NCBI GenBank assembly: GCA_917880885.1
Contig: OU862928.1
Span: forward strand, 42,582,962 to 42,646,961
DNA: 64,000 bases
Reading direction: 5' to 3'
Source: Limnephilus marmoratus
Taxonomy: Eukaryota; Arthropoda; Insecta; Trichoptera; Limnephilidae
In this document: positions 10,205-21,714 of the stretch, in pieces
Layout: each line of letters opens with the position of its first letter
How positions within the stretch are numbered: the stretch's first letter is position 1
The notes under the pieces: generated by a model
What the model saw: the letters and a program-made list of their open reading frames with translations, nothing else
What the model was told of the DNA's origin: nothing
Databases searched by the model: none
Program-made: the position numbers and the translations under genes

Positions 10205-11265
10205 CAACTGCTGTGAAAGCAAGGTGACTTAGCAGAGGTGCCCGGGTTCATGGGGTGAGGATGTCTCTATCCACCATACACATCGCCCTTCTACAAAATT
10301 CATAATATTGAAAGAATTCAAAGAAAATTTCTACGTTTCGTAAATTTTAAACTCAACATCCCTTTAGAGCACATAAATTACCCGTCGTTAATGAATATTA
10401 TAAATATTCCAACATTAGAAAACAGACGAAAAATAAATGAACTAATCTCTTTATTAAAATTATTAAACTCTAAATTCGACTGTTGTGAACTCCTGCAATT
10501 AATTGATCTACACGAACAACTAGACAAACATTAACATTTTATAAACGAGTACGTACATCTCATTCCAACCATGATTTGCATTCTCCAATACAACGTTTAC
10601 ATAGTCTTGGTAAAAAATTACTTAAACATTATGGATGTATTTGATAATAATTTGAACTTAGCAAACTTCAATCACCATATGTGCAACTCTGTATTTCTAC
10701 CTATCCCATAAACTAATGTGAACAGCTATTTTAAACATTACCTACTTTGTGTCAACTCCCATTCTTTATGACCTATATTTTGTTTCTTATATTTTATGTT
10801 ACATGTATTTTGTCAACGCTCATATTTTATATAACCTTTATTTGTTTTTAACATAATATATGATGTTACCTGCATTTTGTAATCTTATTATTTTCTCTGT
10901 AATTAAAAAAAAAACATTTCCCGCATTCTATGTAAAAGCCCTATAGGCGTTTAAATAAATAAATAAAATTAAAAAATTAAAAATACTGCGCGGTGGGCCG
11001 GATCGGTGGAGACTGGTTGAGAGAGACCTTTTAACCTATCCAGCAGGGCTCTCTCGGAACATCACCTTGCACCACAGAGATAGATTCAGACGACCGTCAC
11101 TCCTGGACAAATTGACCACCAGATTTCTACCCTTCCTTTTACCTTCCCAGAGCTTCCTCACCTTCCTTTCCCTGAAAATACACTCCTTACAGCATCTACG
11201 AAGATGATATTATTGACCGTGAAAGATTTTTACTTCGTGGCCTTCTGTGCAAAGCTAAAAAAATT
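10205..11265 (+). mobile_element. SINE family A split by a LINE insertion
   Basis: The 5' portion (CAGAGGTGCCCGGGTTCATGG, to about 10272) and the 3' portion (CGCGGTGGGCCGGATCGG at 10985 to about 11265, ending GGCCTTCTGTGCAAAGCTAAAAAAA) are collinear with the intact plus-strand copy at 15222-15645. About 710 bp of LINE 3' sequence separates them, so the LINE inserted after the SINE. Confidence 0.7.
10275..10980 (+). mobile_element. LINE 3' end (Jockey/CR1-like C-terminus)
   Basis: Reads FYKIHNIERIQRKFLRFVNF, then IINIPTLENRRKINELISLL up to a stop near 10532: the conserved post-RT region (ER.Q.KFLR, LE.RR). Further remnants continue to about 10690. The 3' terminus is AAAGCCCTATAGGCGTTTAA followed by AATA-type repeats, a hairpin-plus-tail ending common in insect LINEs. 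It is inserted in SINE A. Confidence 0.65.
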
Positions 11266-11534
11266 TATAAAAATGTAAGAATCATATATTTTGAATTTCA
11301 GAAGTACGTACACATTTTAAAATGCGACGTATTACATTACCGAATTTATATTTTTTAATTATTCTATAGTTCGGATTACGAAACAAATTTGAATAACACC
11401 TCTATTACTAATTTAAATCCTTCTCAATAATCTGAACTCGTTCAAATAAAAATAAAGAAATTTATACGGGAATCTCCATATCAGGCACTGAATATGGATC
11501 TTTGTTTCGTTCTGCAATTCAAATTCATCTCTAC

Positions 11535-11945
11535 AGATCTTGTAACAGTAGAGAATACGGCCCAAAGAATTAGAATTTTTAAGAACAATGTCCATTTATG
11601 ATTAAATATATAATTTTTATAAAGCATTTTACAAAAACAACTGCTCCCGGTGTTCGATTCAAGCGGTGACATTTAGAACGAACTTGGATTAATTTCACAA
11701 CATTGTCAGAAGATATGGCTCAAAGAACATGAATTTTAACAAACAATATCTCTGTATAGTTAATTAAAAAAAAAATGTATAATTTGTATAAAGCATGACA
11801 GAAAACAACTGCTCCTGGTGTAAATTCGAGCGGTGTCATTGGGTACGAAGTTGCACCGTTTTCTTACTTGATGCGATTATAACACTATCACTGTCGAATA
11901 TAAGAATCAAAGAACCTGTATTTTAATAATGTCCTTTTGTATTGG
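11535..11945 (+). repeat. Tandem repeat of about 165-185 bp, about 2.3 units
   Basis: The order CAAAGAA..ATTTT, AACAATGTC/ATATC, TATAAAGCAT, CAACTGCTCC.GGTGT, GAGCGGTG is seen near 11560 and again near 11720, with a third start near 11905. The units are diverged. Another related piece lies near 12875-12915. Confidence 0.6.
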
Positions 11946-12330
11946 TAGCCCCCGTGGTCGAGGGGTAAGACTCTCGACTCACAGCCCGAAGGTCACGAGT
12001 TCGAGCCCGGCGTGCGTAAATAAATTTGATTTGATTAGTTTGTGATATTTCACAATCACTTACCTATAAATAATAAATATAGTCTATTTGCGGCACGTTC
12101 CAGAGTCGAAGATACTCTCAGCATCCCCCTGTTGTAAGACCACCATTCAGAATTGAAAGGTATGGCTTAAGCCGTGTTTGGTGACCAGATCTGAATAGCC
12201 AGGTACTCTCCCCCCATCTCCTTTCCCTCCCCATTACCTTCAGTCTCACAACATACCCCAATTGGGGATGCCATAGTCTCACTGGCTCCATTAGTTGGGA
12301 CTCTTGTGCGGTATTCATATAAAAAAACGA
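11945..12330 (+). mobile_element. SINE family B (tRNA-headed), near full length
   Basis: The tRNA-like head has an A box GTGGTCGAGGGGTAAG and a B box GAGTTCGAGCCC. The body contains TTTGCGGCACGTTCCAGAG, AGACCACCATTCAGAATTGA and GTGACCAGATCTGAATAGCC, and ends in CGGTATTCATATAAAAAAA. RNA polymerase III transcription and LINE-dependent mobilisation are expected for the class. Other copies: 30012-30405, 43062-43272, 27133-27325 (+), and 32285-33055, 43800-44225 (-). Confidence 0.85.
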
Positions 12331-12860
12331 GTGTGCTTTAGATAGACCACACGACTGAAGTAAAACTACAAGGCAAACCTCGCCCCAACATCCCAGGTAT
12401 CCCTGCAAAGTTACTAAACGTAGCGAACGGGTGACATATGACATTGGGGTGAAATATGACCATAGGGTGACCTATGACCTTGGGGTGACCTACGAACTTG
12501 GGGTGACCTACGACCTTGGGGTGACCTACGACCTTGGGGTGACCTACGACCTTGGGGTGACCTATGACCTAGGGGTGACATATGACATTGGGGTTACCTA
12601 CGACCTTAAGGTGACCTACGACCTTGGGGTGACCTACGACCTTGGGGTGACCTACAACCTTGGGGTGACCTACGACCTTGGGGTGACCATCCTTATCCTT
12701 ATCACTCTCCAAGTCAAGCGTGCGAAAAGGCCCGACCGTTCGCGTCGCCATAGATCAACGTTCGCATCGATTACCGTTCGCATCACACTTTTCGGAACAT
12801 CACACTTTTCGTAACGCATTCACCAGCTTACCCCCCAAGTCGAGCGTGCGTAAAGAAGTT
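12331..12860 (+). mobile_element. SINE-VNTR composite element, copy 2
   Basis: Same layout as 5310-6300: head GCTTTAGATAGACCACACG, SINE A-like AACCTCGCCCC...AAACGTAGCGAA, an 18-bp array, a short ATCCTTATCCTTATCAC stretch in place of the hexamer array, then GCGTGCGAAAAGGCCCGACC to GTCGAGCGTGCGTAAAGAAG. It directly follows a SINE B tail. Confidence 0.7.
12431..12690 (+). repeat. 18-bp minisatellite, about 14 units
   Basis: Unit GTGACCTACGACCTTGGG with variants (TATGACATTGG, TACGACCTTAAG). The unit resembles the SINE A box CACTTGGGGTGACCTATGG, which lies at the corresponding position right after AAACGTAGCGAA in SINE A copies. An open frame of 127 codons crossing it is repeat-driven. Confidence 0.9.
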
Positions 12861-13425
12861 TTACTTCAAAAATTAAAACATGATGGAAAGCAACTGATCC
12901 CAACGTGCAATTCAAACATACGAACTTGCTTTACTTTCTTGTGCAACACGATTACAGCACTGCCTCTTTCTAATATACGAAGCTCACACAAAAATTATAA
13001 CGAAATACACAACACAAAAATATATTAATATTCGACACGCCAAGTAAAAGATATCACCTTCGATTTTCCTATCGATTACACTTTCTTTCCTTACAAAAAG
13101 TTTGAAAATTTTCTGAATAAATAATTCTATATATTATATATTTCAAATTTATGAATTCCACGAAATTTGTCTAGACATTTTTGAAAAAATTATTTTGGTT
13201 AAATTTTGTTTTAGTTGGGATTTTACCTAGAATATGCTTTTGAACGGAATAAAGAAGAAAATAAGAAGTGTCTTTTGGCGTGTTTCGTGATACAAATATT
13301 TTCCCAATCGAAGTTTAAATTTCCAATACAAAACTGTGTTTACGAAATTCAAGTGGGATGGAGATCTACGATGTTAGACGAGTGTAAGTGAGACAGAGCG
13401 AAATTTGCTCCCAAATAAATATATA
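12861..13425. other. Unassigned AT-rich sequence
   Basis: No gene seen beyond a partial match (12875-12915) to the tandem repeat at 11535-11945. Confidence 0.4.
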
Positions 13426-13429
13426 TTTT

Positions 13430-13765
13430 TTTTACGTGAGCTCCATGCAGGAGACCCTGACGAAAATAGTTTCCCTCAGGGCCTATGTCATCTTGGGGAT
13501 GCTGTGTGGAGGGTTTTTTTAAGGAAAGGAAGGAGAGGAGAGTTCTGGGAAGCAAAAGGGTTTAAGGGGTGGGTAGGAATATGGGTTCAGTATGTCCTGG
13601 TCATCCGCCTCCAAGATCCAGACAAACCTCACCCCTTGAACCCGGGCACCCCTGCTAAATCACCAAACGTAGCGAGCCACTTGGGGTGACCCATAGCAGA
13701 GGTGTTAGTTATCCAATAAAGATACCCGGGGCGGCGGTACCCATTCCCGCCTCCCGCATTCCAAA
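13430..13765 (-). mobile_element. SINE family A, short form, near full length
   Basis: On minus: GC-rich head (GGTACCGCCGCCCCGGGTAT), GGTTCAAGGGGTGAGG, a body, the hairpin-forming CAGGG...CCCTG stretch near the 3' end, and a poly(A) seen as T8 at 13428-13435 on plus. This is the form without the internal extra segment. Confidence 0.8.
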
Positions 13766-13829
13766 TGGAAGGCACTTCTAATTTTGTTCTTCTTTATTCT
13801 ACGACAGCCCCACACATTTATATATGATA

Positions 13830-14290
13830 GTTTTTTTTACGATACCCCCACACAGGAGATACTAAGGGAAAATAAGCTTTAAGGACCTATTTCATCTTTG
13901 GGGATGCTGTGTGGATCTTTTAGGGGTAGGAAAGAGAGGAAGTTCTGGAGAGGAAAAAGGTATAAGAAGGAATCTGGGGGTCAATGTGTTCAGGAGTGAC
14001 GGACGTACGAATCTATCCCCCCACAGCGGTGCAAGGCGATGGGTCGAGAGAGTCGGGCTGGTCTCCTATAAGTAAGGTCTCCCACAAGCTGTCTCTCCCG
14101 ATCATATCCCGCCATGCGATAGGCGAGCAAACGCATTCCAGACTTAGATAAACCTCATCCCATGATGTCACCCCTTCTACGTCACCAAATAGCGAACCAC
14201 TTGGGGTGACCTGCGGCAGGGATATTGGTTATCCAATAAATGGTTTCCAGGGCGGCAGTACCCCTACCTGCTTCCAAAATTGGAGTAAAA
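13830..14290 (-). mobile_element. SINE family A, long form
   Basis: Poly(A) appears as T8 near 13831 on plus. The head ends near 14275 (CAGGGCGGCAGTACCCCTACC). It contains the extra internal segment (CCACAGCGGTGCAAGGCGAT...). It lies in the same orientation as the preceding copy, 65 bp away. Confidence 0.75.
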
Positions 14291-14920
14291 AGATAAGACA
14301 GATTTTACAAGCTAGATTTATTCAAAAACATTTTCGTTGTGTTAATTCTCCAACGAGGTGGACAAAGAAACTAAATAGTATCACTTTTCACTCACTCTCT
14401 CTACCTCTATCATATCGGATCCTCAGCAACGCAGATCGTTAACATCTCATTAGCAAGTAAACCCAATCAATCCATCCAATCTCCTCGCGAATTAAAGTGC
14501 CGCTAATCAATCGGCACTCTTTAATCTTCCCGAGTAACGCCGGGCGGCGTGACACGAGGCAGTGGTGGGAATCTAAAATAGAACGGGATTTTCAGGCATT
14601 GTTAACAAGTACCTAAATGGTAGGTTATTTAATAATTAGTAAACGAGGTTTGACGCTGTATGGAAGAATATAAACGTTTGAAAAAGGTTTTTTTTACAGA
14701 GAGCCAACCCAGACACATTTTAGAAAAGAAACTTCTAAAGAATCGATATCTTTGTAGGTTTCAAATATAGATTTTATACGATTAGGCGCGGCGATAGCAA
14801 TGTCGATATTGACGATGAAAGGAACAAAATAAGAAATCTCCACACGATAGCACTGGTTATTATTGTCTATGGATTAGCATTCTTAAACGTCAAACGCAAC
14901 GACTTACGTTGGTTTACATT
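14291..14920. other. Unassigned sequence
   Basis: No gene, RNA or repeat family recognised. Confidence 0.35.
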
Positions 14921-14923
14921 GTT

Positions 14924-15124
14924 TTTGAAGTGAAAACTTCTTTAGCACCGTTGTGATTTGAAACTCGATGAAACGAAAAAGCGACACTAAAAAGAGACAA
15001 ATACATCTTTAGTATTTGGCCTGCAAGAGAATGAGATAGAATAATCGGTCTTCTCTTTGTGCAGTGCTTCGTAGCCTCCCCACTCTTGTCTAGTTTAGTT
15101 TTCTTAAGGTTTCACTTCTACCAC
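14924..15124 (+). mobile_element. MITE family F, intact-looking copy
   Basis: About 200 bp starting GAAGTGAAAACTTCTTTAGC and ending TCTTAAGGTTTCACTTCTACC. The ends are imperfect inverted repeats. The interior (GATGAAACGAAAAAGCGACAC, GCGAGAGAATGAGATAG type, GTGCTTCGTAGCCTCCCC) recurs at 52212, 58798 and, in a variant form, 29222, 33660 and 58430. No coding capacity. Confidence 0.7.
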
Positions 15125-15221
15125 GTGTAACTGCTGCTTAAGATATCATTTTAAATACTTACTTTAATATTGGCAGTCCGCATGTACTTTTTTAGACAAA
15201 ACTCGTGATATTCTGATCAAC

Positions 15222-15645
15222 TTAGGAGGCGGGAACCATTTATTGGTTAACCAACACCTCACCCCAAGTGGTTCGCTACGTTTGGTGACTTCGCAGGGGT
15301 GCCCGGGTTTATAGGGTAAGGTTTTTCCAGGTCTTGGCGATCGATGCGTCTGCCCACCTGACATGTGGCGGGCAGGATCGAGAGAGACTGGTTGTGGGAG
15401 GTCTTTTATTCTCTCCAGCCGGAATCTCTCGACCCTTGCACCGCGGTTGCAGGGAAAGATTCGTACGACCGTCAGACCCACACTAACCCTCAGATTCCTA
15501 CCCACCCCTCATACCTATTTCCTTCCCAGTACTTCCTCTCTACCTTTCCTTAAAAAACCCTCTATACAGCATCCCCTAAGATGACATAGGCCCTGAATTA
15601 TTTTCCTCATGGCCTCCTGTGTGGAGTTAATGTAAAAAAAAAACT
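15222..15645 (+). mobile_element. SINE family A, long form
   Basis: Plus-strand copy from the head (GGAGGCGGGAACCATTTATTGG; head partly lost) to the 3' poly(A) (GGAGTTAATGTAAAAAAAAAA). It includes CACCCCAAGTGGTTCGCTACG and the extra internal segment. Confidence 0.8.
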
Positions 15646-16266
15646 TCTGAATTTCATTCCTGTAAACTCGAATGGATTCCATTGATCGCATATACGACGT
15701 TTTTTTAATTCCACAAGGTTCTGCTTCGTTCCTTAATTAGCCAGTAATTATGCATTACGAACGGCATTATTCAAAAAGTTGTTTATATTGGACTGTTACA
15801 CCAAAGATGCCGCGCTGAATTATGCGGTTTTGTCTACCGGCTGTCAGACTATTTACGGACACAATAATACGTACATTATAAGACAGACGAAAATTCTAAA
15901 TTCTTAATTCGACTTTGGCAAACTCCTGCAACTCATAAACTTACGAATACTCACAATAACAACACAACACACTATTCTACTGCAGCATTCATAAGCTCAC
16001 TCTCCGGTACAACGATGATTGTCGATTTCAAACTATGGGTGATCAATACTTAGGTGATGTCGACATATTTAATATCAACTCGGCGAGTTTTTTTTTTCGG
16101 ATCACGTAAAATATTTATTCCAACCGTCTTCCTAAACATATCTTGAATTTTTGTAAACCTTTCTAATCGCTGACTTGGGGAGTAAGCTGGCGAATGCGTG
16201 AGGAGAGCGTTACAAAAAGCGAGGCAAACGGTAGTTGAGAGGGAGTACGCTTTATATATTACTGTA
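15646..16266. other. Mostly unassigned; possible LINE remnant
   Basis: Around 15880-16020 the plus strand has LINE-like phrases (GACAGACGAAAATTCTAAATTC similar to 10420-10480) but is too broken to assign. Confidence 0.25.
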
Positions 16267-16425
16267 AGGGCAAGAGAGAGAGGTGCGAGCACACATTTTC
16301 TTTCTCTCTTTCTCTCATAGCCAGTTAGGTACGTTACACAGTGCAGGCCTGTTGTCTGTATCACACTGTAGGAGCAAGAGAGAGCAGTGCGCGCGCACCT
16401 TTTCTTTCTCTCTTCCTATCCTATA
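16267..16425 (+). repeat. Direct duplication of a CT-flanked segment
   Basis: GCAAGAGAGAG..GTGCG.GC.CA, then TTTTCTTTCTCTCTT, occurs twice (about 16269-16318 and 16371-16410). Confidence 0.6.
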
Positions 16426-16437
16426 GATGGAGCAGAA

Positions 16438-16606
16438 GTTTCACATCAGTTGTGTGGTCTAAAGACTCTAAAGCACACTTGTTTTTTTTTATCTGATAAA
16501 ATTTTATTTTTATTATTTCTTTCTTGAATTTCAAAATTGTCACGTTAAAATTGTACTACCAATATGTAAAAGCTCTCTGGGTGTTAAATAAATAAATAAT
16601 TGAGAA
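16438..16606 (-). repeat. Reverse fragment of the composite-element head, then a LINE-like tail
   Basis: The reverse complement of 16438-16490 (GTGTGCTTTAG, TAGACCACACAACTGA) matches the head of the SINE-VNTR composites. At 16560-16606 the plus strand reads AAAAGCTCTCTGGGTGTTAAATAAATAAATAA, a LINE-type 3' terminus. Confidence 0.5.
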
Positions 16607-17090
16607 AAATATTTACCGATGCGGTCTTGCAAGGTAGACTGATCTGTTACGCCAACACAATTAGTATACAAACGTCAACATAAATAACGTTTAGAAGTTT
16701 CAAAATTACGATATTTGATATAAACGTTCAATAACAGGAACCTCCCCCCACCCACCCCATTCCTCCACCTCCTGTCGTCGCCCCACAGCACAATTGACAC
16801 CCAGTCACCTCATTATAGCAATTTTCCGGCTCACAACACGATTTGGAGAGGGATTTAAATTGACAGATAATCATTGCCTCACTGATTCAAAGCGAGCTTT
16901 ATACCAAATACATCCACTTTCAATCAGATTCGACGTGCTGTGGAGTGGAATCTACTGTCAGTATCACCAAGGCGACTAAACATTTCAATAATAATCAATT
17001 TGTATTTAGGATTATTCTAAAATATCAAACAATAATGTTTGGTACTGCAAGCCTCACTCCTGTGAGTGGTTCGTTTGATAGATTCTTTTT
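16607..17090. other. Unassigned sequence
   Basis: No gene recognised; short open frames only. Confidence 0.35.
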
Positions 17091-17094
17091 ACAT

Positions 17095-18245
17095 ATTGGA
17101 TAGAAAAATAAGGTTATATCGTTGGACACACATATCAAATAATATACAGCAAAATAAATCAATAAATTATGTAGGAAAAATATTTTCAGAATTTTAATTT
17201 AAGTTGAAATAGAACTATTTTTAAAAAATCCGTGCACGTGTTTTGTGACAAAAATACTTCAGCGTGTCTATGTATGAAGAATGAGTTAATGATGGATGTA
17301 AGTAAGTCTAAAGTCATGGTGTTTGAAAGAGAGAGTACGAAAACAATGTGCAACATAGTTGGACTGATAAATACTCGCAGCAGGTGGATGAGTTTTGGTA
17401 CCTGGGAAGCATGTTTACGAGAGATGGGAAGGCTGAAAGAGATATTGAAAGAAGGGTAAATGCAGATAACTCCATTAATGGAGGACTGGATACCGTTGGC
17501 GCTAATTAAAAACTGTCCAAAGAAGCGAAGCTAGCCGTCCACGATGGAGTGCTGGTACCAACGCTGATGTATGGCAGTGAGACATGGAACTGGCAGAGGA
17601 AGGATGAAAGCAGACTGAATGATGTAGAACTGAAATCCCTGAGGCGTCTGTGTGGTAAAACCATGTACAATCGTGTGAGAAACGTGGAGATCCGTAAAGA
17701 ATGCAAGGCTGATGTAAGCTTAATGAGTAAAATTAAGAAAAGGACGCACAGATAGTTTGGGTTTGTAGAGTGAATGAACGAGAAAGTAGAGTAAGAAGAA
17801 TATAGGATGCAAATGTGAAAAGTAGAAGAAGTCGGGGATGCCCGAGGACGCCGGACGTCAAGAGTCACAATAATAGAAGAGCATGTATGAGACGATGTAT
17901 GAATGTGAACGAAGTAAGGAGTGTGTGTCAAGACCGAGTTGTTTAGCGGTCCATCCTCTCTGCCTACCCCTGCGAGGAAACGGCGTGATGGTTAGTTAGT
18001 TAGTTATACAATCTAACATATTTCGTGTTTTTAAATACTTGCTTCGCTCGGACATCATTGAAAACTATAAATACCTCTCAACAAAAAATATTTACAAAAT
18101 TACATAATTTTAATAATTTTATCATTTCTCGTTTGGGCATTTTTATTGCTAACTTGAATCTAGGCATATGTTAAAGCAAATTTTGAATGAAATAAAATCG
18201 ATATTGATTTATACTGGTACGGAGAATAATCAACCTTTCTCATCG
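17095..18245 (+). mobile_element. Old, split copy of MITE family M1
   Basis: 17095-17270 matches M1 (AAAATAAATCAATAAATTATGT, GACAAAAATACTTC) and 18060-18245 matches its distal part (TTTTAATAATTTTATCAT, CTGGTACGGAGAATAAT). Both are diverged and in the same orientation, with a LINE fragment between. The LINE therefore interrupts M1. Confidence 0.6.
17271..17995 (+). mobile_element. RTE-like LINE 3' fragment, frameshifted
   Basis: Reads DVSKSKVMVFERES, then (new frame near 17370) FWYLGSMFTRDGKAERDIE, then VPTLMYGSETWNWQRKDE and LKSLRRLCGKTMYNRVRN, in three frames with stops. The order K.KVMVF / YLGS.FT.DG / MYGSETW / SLRR..G matches the RT thumb and C-terminal part of RTE-type LINEs. It ends with TTAG repeats (GGTTAGTTAGTTAGTTATA). 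The RT palm is absent and the copy is dead. Confidence 0.7.
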
Positions 18246-18249
18246 GAAC

Positions 18250-19235
18250 CTCCCCATACGGTTGCAAGGGTTTTGCAATTTGAATTCTCAACCGCTGGTT
18301 AATGGGCCTCAATAGACTGACATTAAGCACACTGAGAGTTCCATATGGTGACCATTGCACAGATTGATTTAACAGAGTCGATATTAATTGCACTTGGAAG
18401 TCAATACGGAGATCATTACACAGGTTGCTTCAACAGACCACATCGATTGTACCATAATGTAATATTCTAAATACGTATATTGATCATACACTGTCAGATA
18501 GGGAATGGTACTTGGATAAAATGTTGGGTGGAGGAAGGTATATGGTGGGGCGTTTACACAATTCATAGCTACACTTACCTACTACATTTACATATATCAT
18601 AGATTCTGTGCTTGTAGCTTGATTGTCACATATTCCTTCCTATCCATCCCTACCATGTTCCTTTTCTCCATCCTATCCCATCCCTACTCCTATCCTGTTA
18701 ATGTTACCATAACAATCAGTGTCGTCAATCGAAACTCGCCGCGTAAGCATATAATTTTCCGCTCCCCGCATTCTCAAACTTAATCCCGCATATCACAGTA
18801 AATACCGCGATTAATAATTATGCAAGTAGTGTATTAACAAACCCAGCCAAGAGAGAAGAGAAGTGCCACAAGGTTCCGCAGTAAGTCTCTTCCTTCCTAT
18901 TCCTTTATGTGCATTCATGTGCAGTGATCTATCATACATCTCAAAACACATACAAGGTCCTTCGACATCCGCATCCACACAAAACACACATCAGTGTATG
19001 AATAAATATAGTTGTGTCAATAGGCAGGTAATCTTGAATGTTCGAATCAGCCGTTGTCGATACTTTAGCTGGAGGTCATGCCAGCTGTCAATATTTATTT
19101 TTTCCTATGCCCCAATGAAAGTTTATTTTTTAAAAACGTTTTTAAATAATTGTTAATACCTAATGCATTTGTACTCATCGGGAATGTCTGGATTTAGGTT
19201 TCCAAAAGATGAACAATGAATAAAATAGCATTTTA
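18250..19235. other. Unassigned sequence
   Basis: No gene recognised. It includes an imperfect pyrimidine-rich run at 18625-18705 (CCTATCC/CCATCCC type). Confidence 0.35.
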
Positions 19236-19237
19236 CT

Positions 19238-19330
19238 AGCTGTGAAAAACCCGCTCCGCAGGTTTATAGTGCTAAGCCCTGCGGGCGGCTTTTGGTTCGG
19301 CTTCGCCCAGTTAGTGTTGAAGACCATTTC
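19238..19330 (-). repeat. Dispersed repeat J, copy 1
   Basis: CCGCTCCGCAGGTTTATAGTG, GCCCTGCGGGCGGCTTTTGG, GGCTTCGCCCAGTTAGTG. Its reverse complement matches 55595-55675. The CTAGCTG edge resembles a Helitron-like terminus. Confidence 0.6.
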
Positions 19331-20040
19331 ATAGTTCTAATATGAACTGGGACAAAGTAACTGGGACAGAGCAATGATGTCATATGTAATATCCAGCCAC
19401 TTGATACATGTATTATCTACCGTCGATCTTTTCATATCCGGAGAGATACCACATATTCGTAGCAGTTATATCTAGGAGGGAGACGTTCCCGTCCGACCTG
19501 CTGATGGAAGTAGCGACATCTTGTGTCGAATTCATGAATTCGAAACCGAATTATAACAGTAGCTTTGTGTGAAATTCCACGTACACAGATGTTATTTGTA
19601 GTCCAGCGCGTATGGCGTGGCGTCCGACGTGCACTCGTAGCTGGGTTCTGAAATTCAACCACGCAGACGCTACGGTATTAATACTTTTCGATGTGTATTG
19701 TTTTAACCTCACTTTATTTTTTCGAGAAACTCATCAGAAATTGGCACTCCAATCGCCGTATTCGTGAACTATTTTTAAAAAATGCGTGTAAATCCCATGG
19801 TAAATTCATAAAAAATATCTTCAAACATCTTCACTATGCCAGTTATGCAAAAGGCCTCCGACCTCACTAGCGCCATCTGCTTCCAGCTTTCTAGATTACA
19901 CAAAATGTATTTTCATGCAATTTTTGATTTTTTTTTGTTGACTACAATCCACAAATTGATTCACATACAATATAATAATATGCGACTACATAACTGTTGC
20001 ATAGTTTTTAAGAGCATTTTTTAATACATAATTTGTTTGC
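19331..20040. other. Unassigned sequence
   Basis: A 76-codon minus frame at 19432-19662 has no family I recognise and no support as a gene. Confidence 0.3.
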
Positions 20041-20044
20041 ATTT

Positions 20045-21230
20045 TTGGATGATTTATTTATTTATATAGAAACAAACAGTACTACATTGGTTATAGTGAT
20101 AAGACAATTTACAGATATTAAGTAATATTTAATTTTGGGTACCTAAGTAGCGTCTTATTAAATTTGTGGCGTGTATATTTAGTAATTACCGAGTGATGTG
20201 TAGTGTGTAGGTGTGTGTGTATGTCTGAGTATGTTTGTAGGTGTGAGAATTGGTGATGTGTGAAGGGATGTGACGCGCAATGAACAGTTCAAACCATTGA
20301 CATGATGATGACTTTTTAAATTAGGATAGTGAATCAGAGAAAATGCCAATGTTAGAGTTTAGGCAAATGTTATTGAACGTGTGAAGAACGTTTGGAATAG
20401 TGAGGAAGGAAGAAGAAAAAGAAGGAGGTAGCGCAACACGGCATAACACCCCAAAAACAAATAACGAAAAAAAAGGTCGGGGCAGTCGATTTTGTTAATT
20501 AAAATTCTGTGAATATTTTCTATGTTATCTATGTATACTTTATAGTGCGGGTTCCAAATTGGCGTGTCATATTCCAGTGTACTCTTGACTTATGCAAAAT
20601 ATAACATTACTACTGCATGCGGGTTACTGAATACTTTACTTATACGAAGAACAAAACCAAGCATTTTATACGACCTGTGAACGATCGAGTCACTGTGCTT
20701 ATTAAATAAATATAAGTTTGATATCAATATAAACGCCAAGACCGTTACATTTCGTTTTAGAGATGACAGGTTCGTTATGAATTGAATAAGATTACTTTTA
20801 TAAATACGATATTGTAATTGGACTTAAAAACGTTATGTTAAATCTATCGTTCTGACTGTGGCGTATTTCAAATCCTCCCTATGTTATCTATGTATTCATT
20901 TTACTGCGGGTTCCAAATTGGCGACCCATATTCCAGTGTACTTCTGACTAACGCAAAATATAACATTAGTACTGTACGCGGGTAAATTAATACTTTACTT
21001 ATACGAAAAACAAAAACAAGCATTTTAAACGACCTGTGAACGATTGAGTCGATGTGATGTCAATGTAAACGCCGAGATCTTTTCATTTCGTTTTAGAGAT
21101 GACAGGTTCGTTGTGAAGTGAATAAGATTACTTGATATTAATATGATATTTTAATTGGACTTTAAAAAAGTTTTGTTAAATCTATCACTCTGCCTGTGGC
21201 GCATTTCAAATCCTCCCCTCCATTTAATGT
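20045..21230 (-). mobile_element. LINE 3' region with internal tandem duplication
   Basis: On minus, each unit encodes YKMLGFVLRISKVFSNP, MLYFA and LEYDTPIWNPHYK, the thumb and connection region of Jockey/CR1-like RT. Unit 1 is about 20520-20878 and unit 2 about 20879-21226, both minus. The AATAAATAAAT run at 20049-20062 is the likely tail. Stops (for example in FA*VKS) show it is dead. Confidence 0.6.
20425..20478 (+). mobile_element. Foldback family C, 5'-truncated fragment
   Basis: AGAAGGAGGTAGCGCAACACG and GGCATAACACCCCAAAAACA match the right arm of family C. Nothing of the left arm or centre is present. Confidence 0.7.
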
Positions 21231-21714
21231 CACCAAGCAAAAGGTTCAGCCGGAATTCTTTTCCGAAACTTCCCTACTTTACAGCAAGTGGATGGTATCG
21301 CCGCTTTACAGAGATAGGAACCCTCCTTATACCTTTATTTGCGTATCGCATAAATTGAGTTTTCCTCGGGTGGATTACGTAAAATTGCGCATAAATGAAA
21401 TTGATGTAAACGTAACATTATAATATCACCGGCTTCTGTTTTCGTTCTGTATTTTTTTTATTTTTTTTTTTCTCAACCTCTGAGACACGTTTTTTATTAT
21501 GAGAATATATTGCATATTTTAGATATATGAAATACACGCTGTTAGAAAGAATGTTGTTTGGTAAAATGGCAATTTTTCCTGTCCTTTAACCTGTTTCTTA
21601 TGAAAACAAGTATTTCTGGTGACTTAAATTTTAGTCGAAGCGTAGGAAAAATGCTTGACATTTTTAATGTTGACGTTATATACTAAAATGAAAAGAGAAA
21701 CATCCTACCAATAT
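21231..21714. other. Unassigned sequence
   Basis: No gene recognised. Confidence 0.35.

Noticed and set aside
12431..12814. 127-codon frame with TYDLGV repeats
   Set aside because: It is the 18-bp minisatellite read in frame; the unit length is a multiple of three.
16050..16364. 104-codon minus-strand frame
   Set aside because: Overlaps a directly duplicated CT-rich segment and has no recognised domain or codon pattern.
19432..19662. 76-codon minus frame as a small host gene
   Set aside because: No recognisable domain, no clear start context, and no relatives visible in the window.
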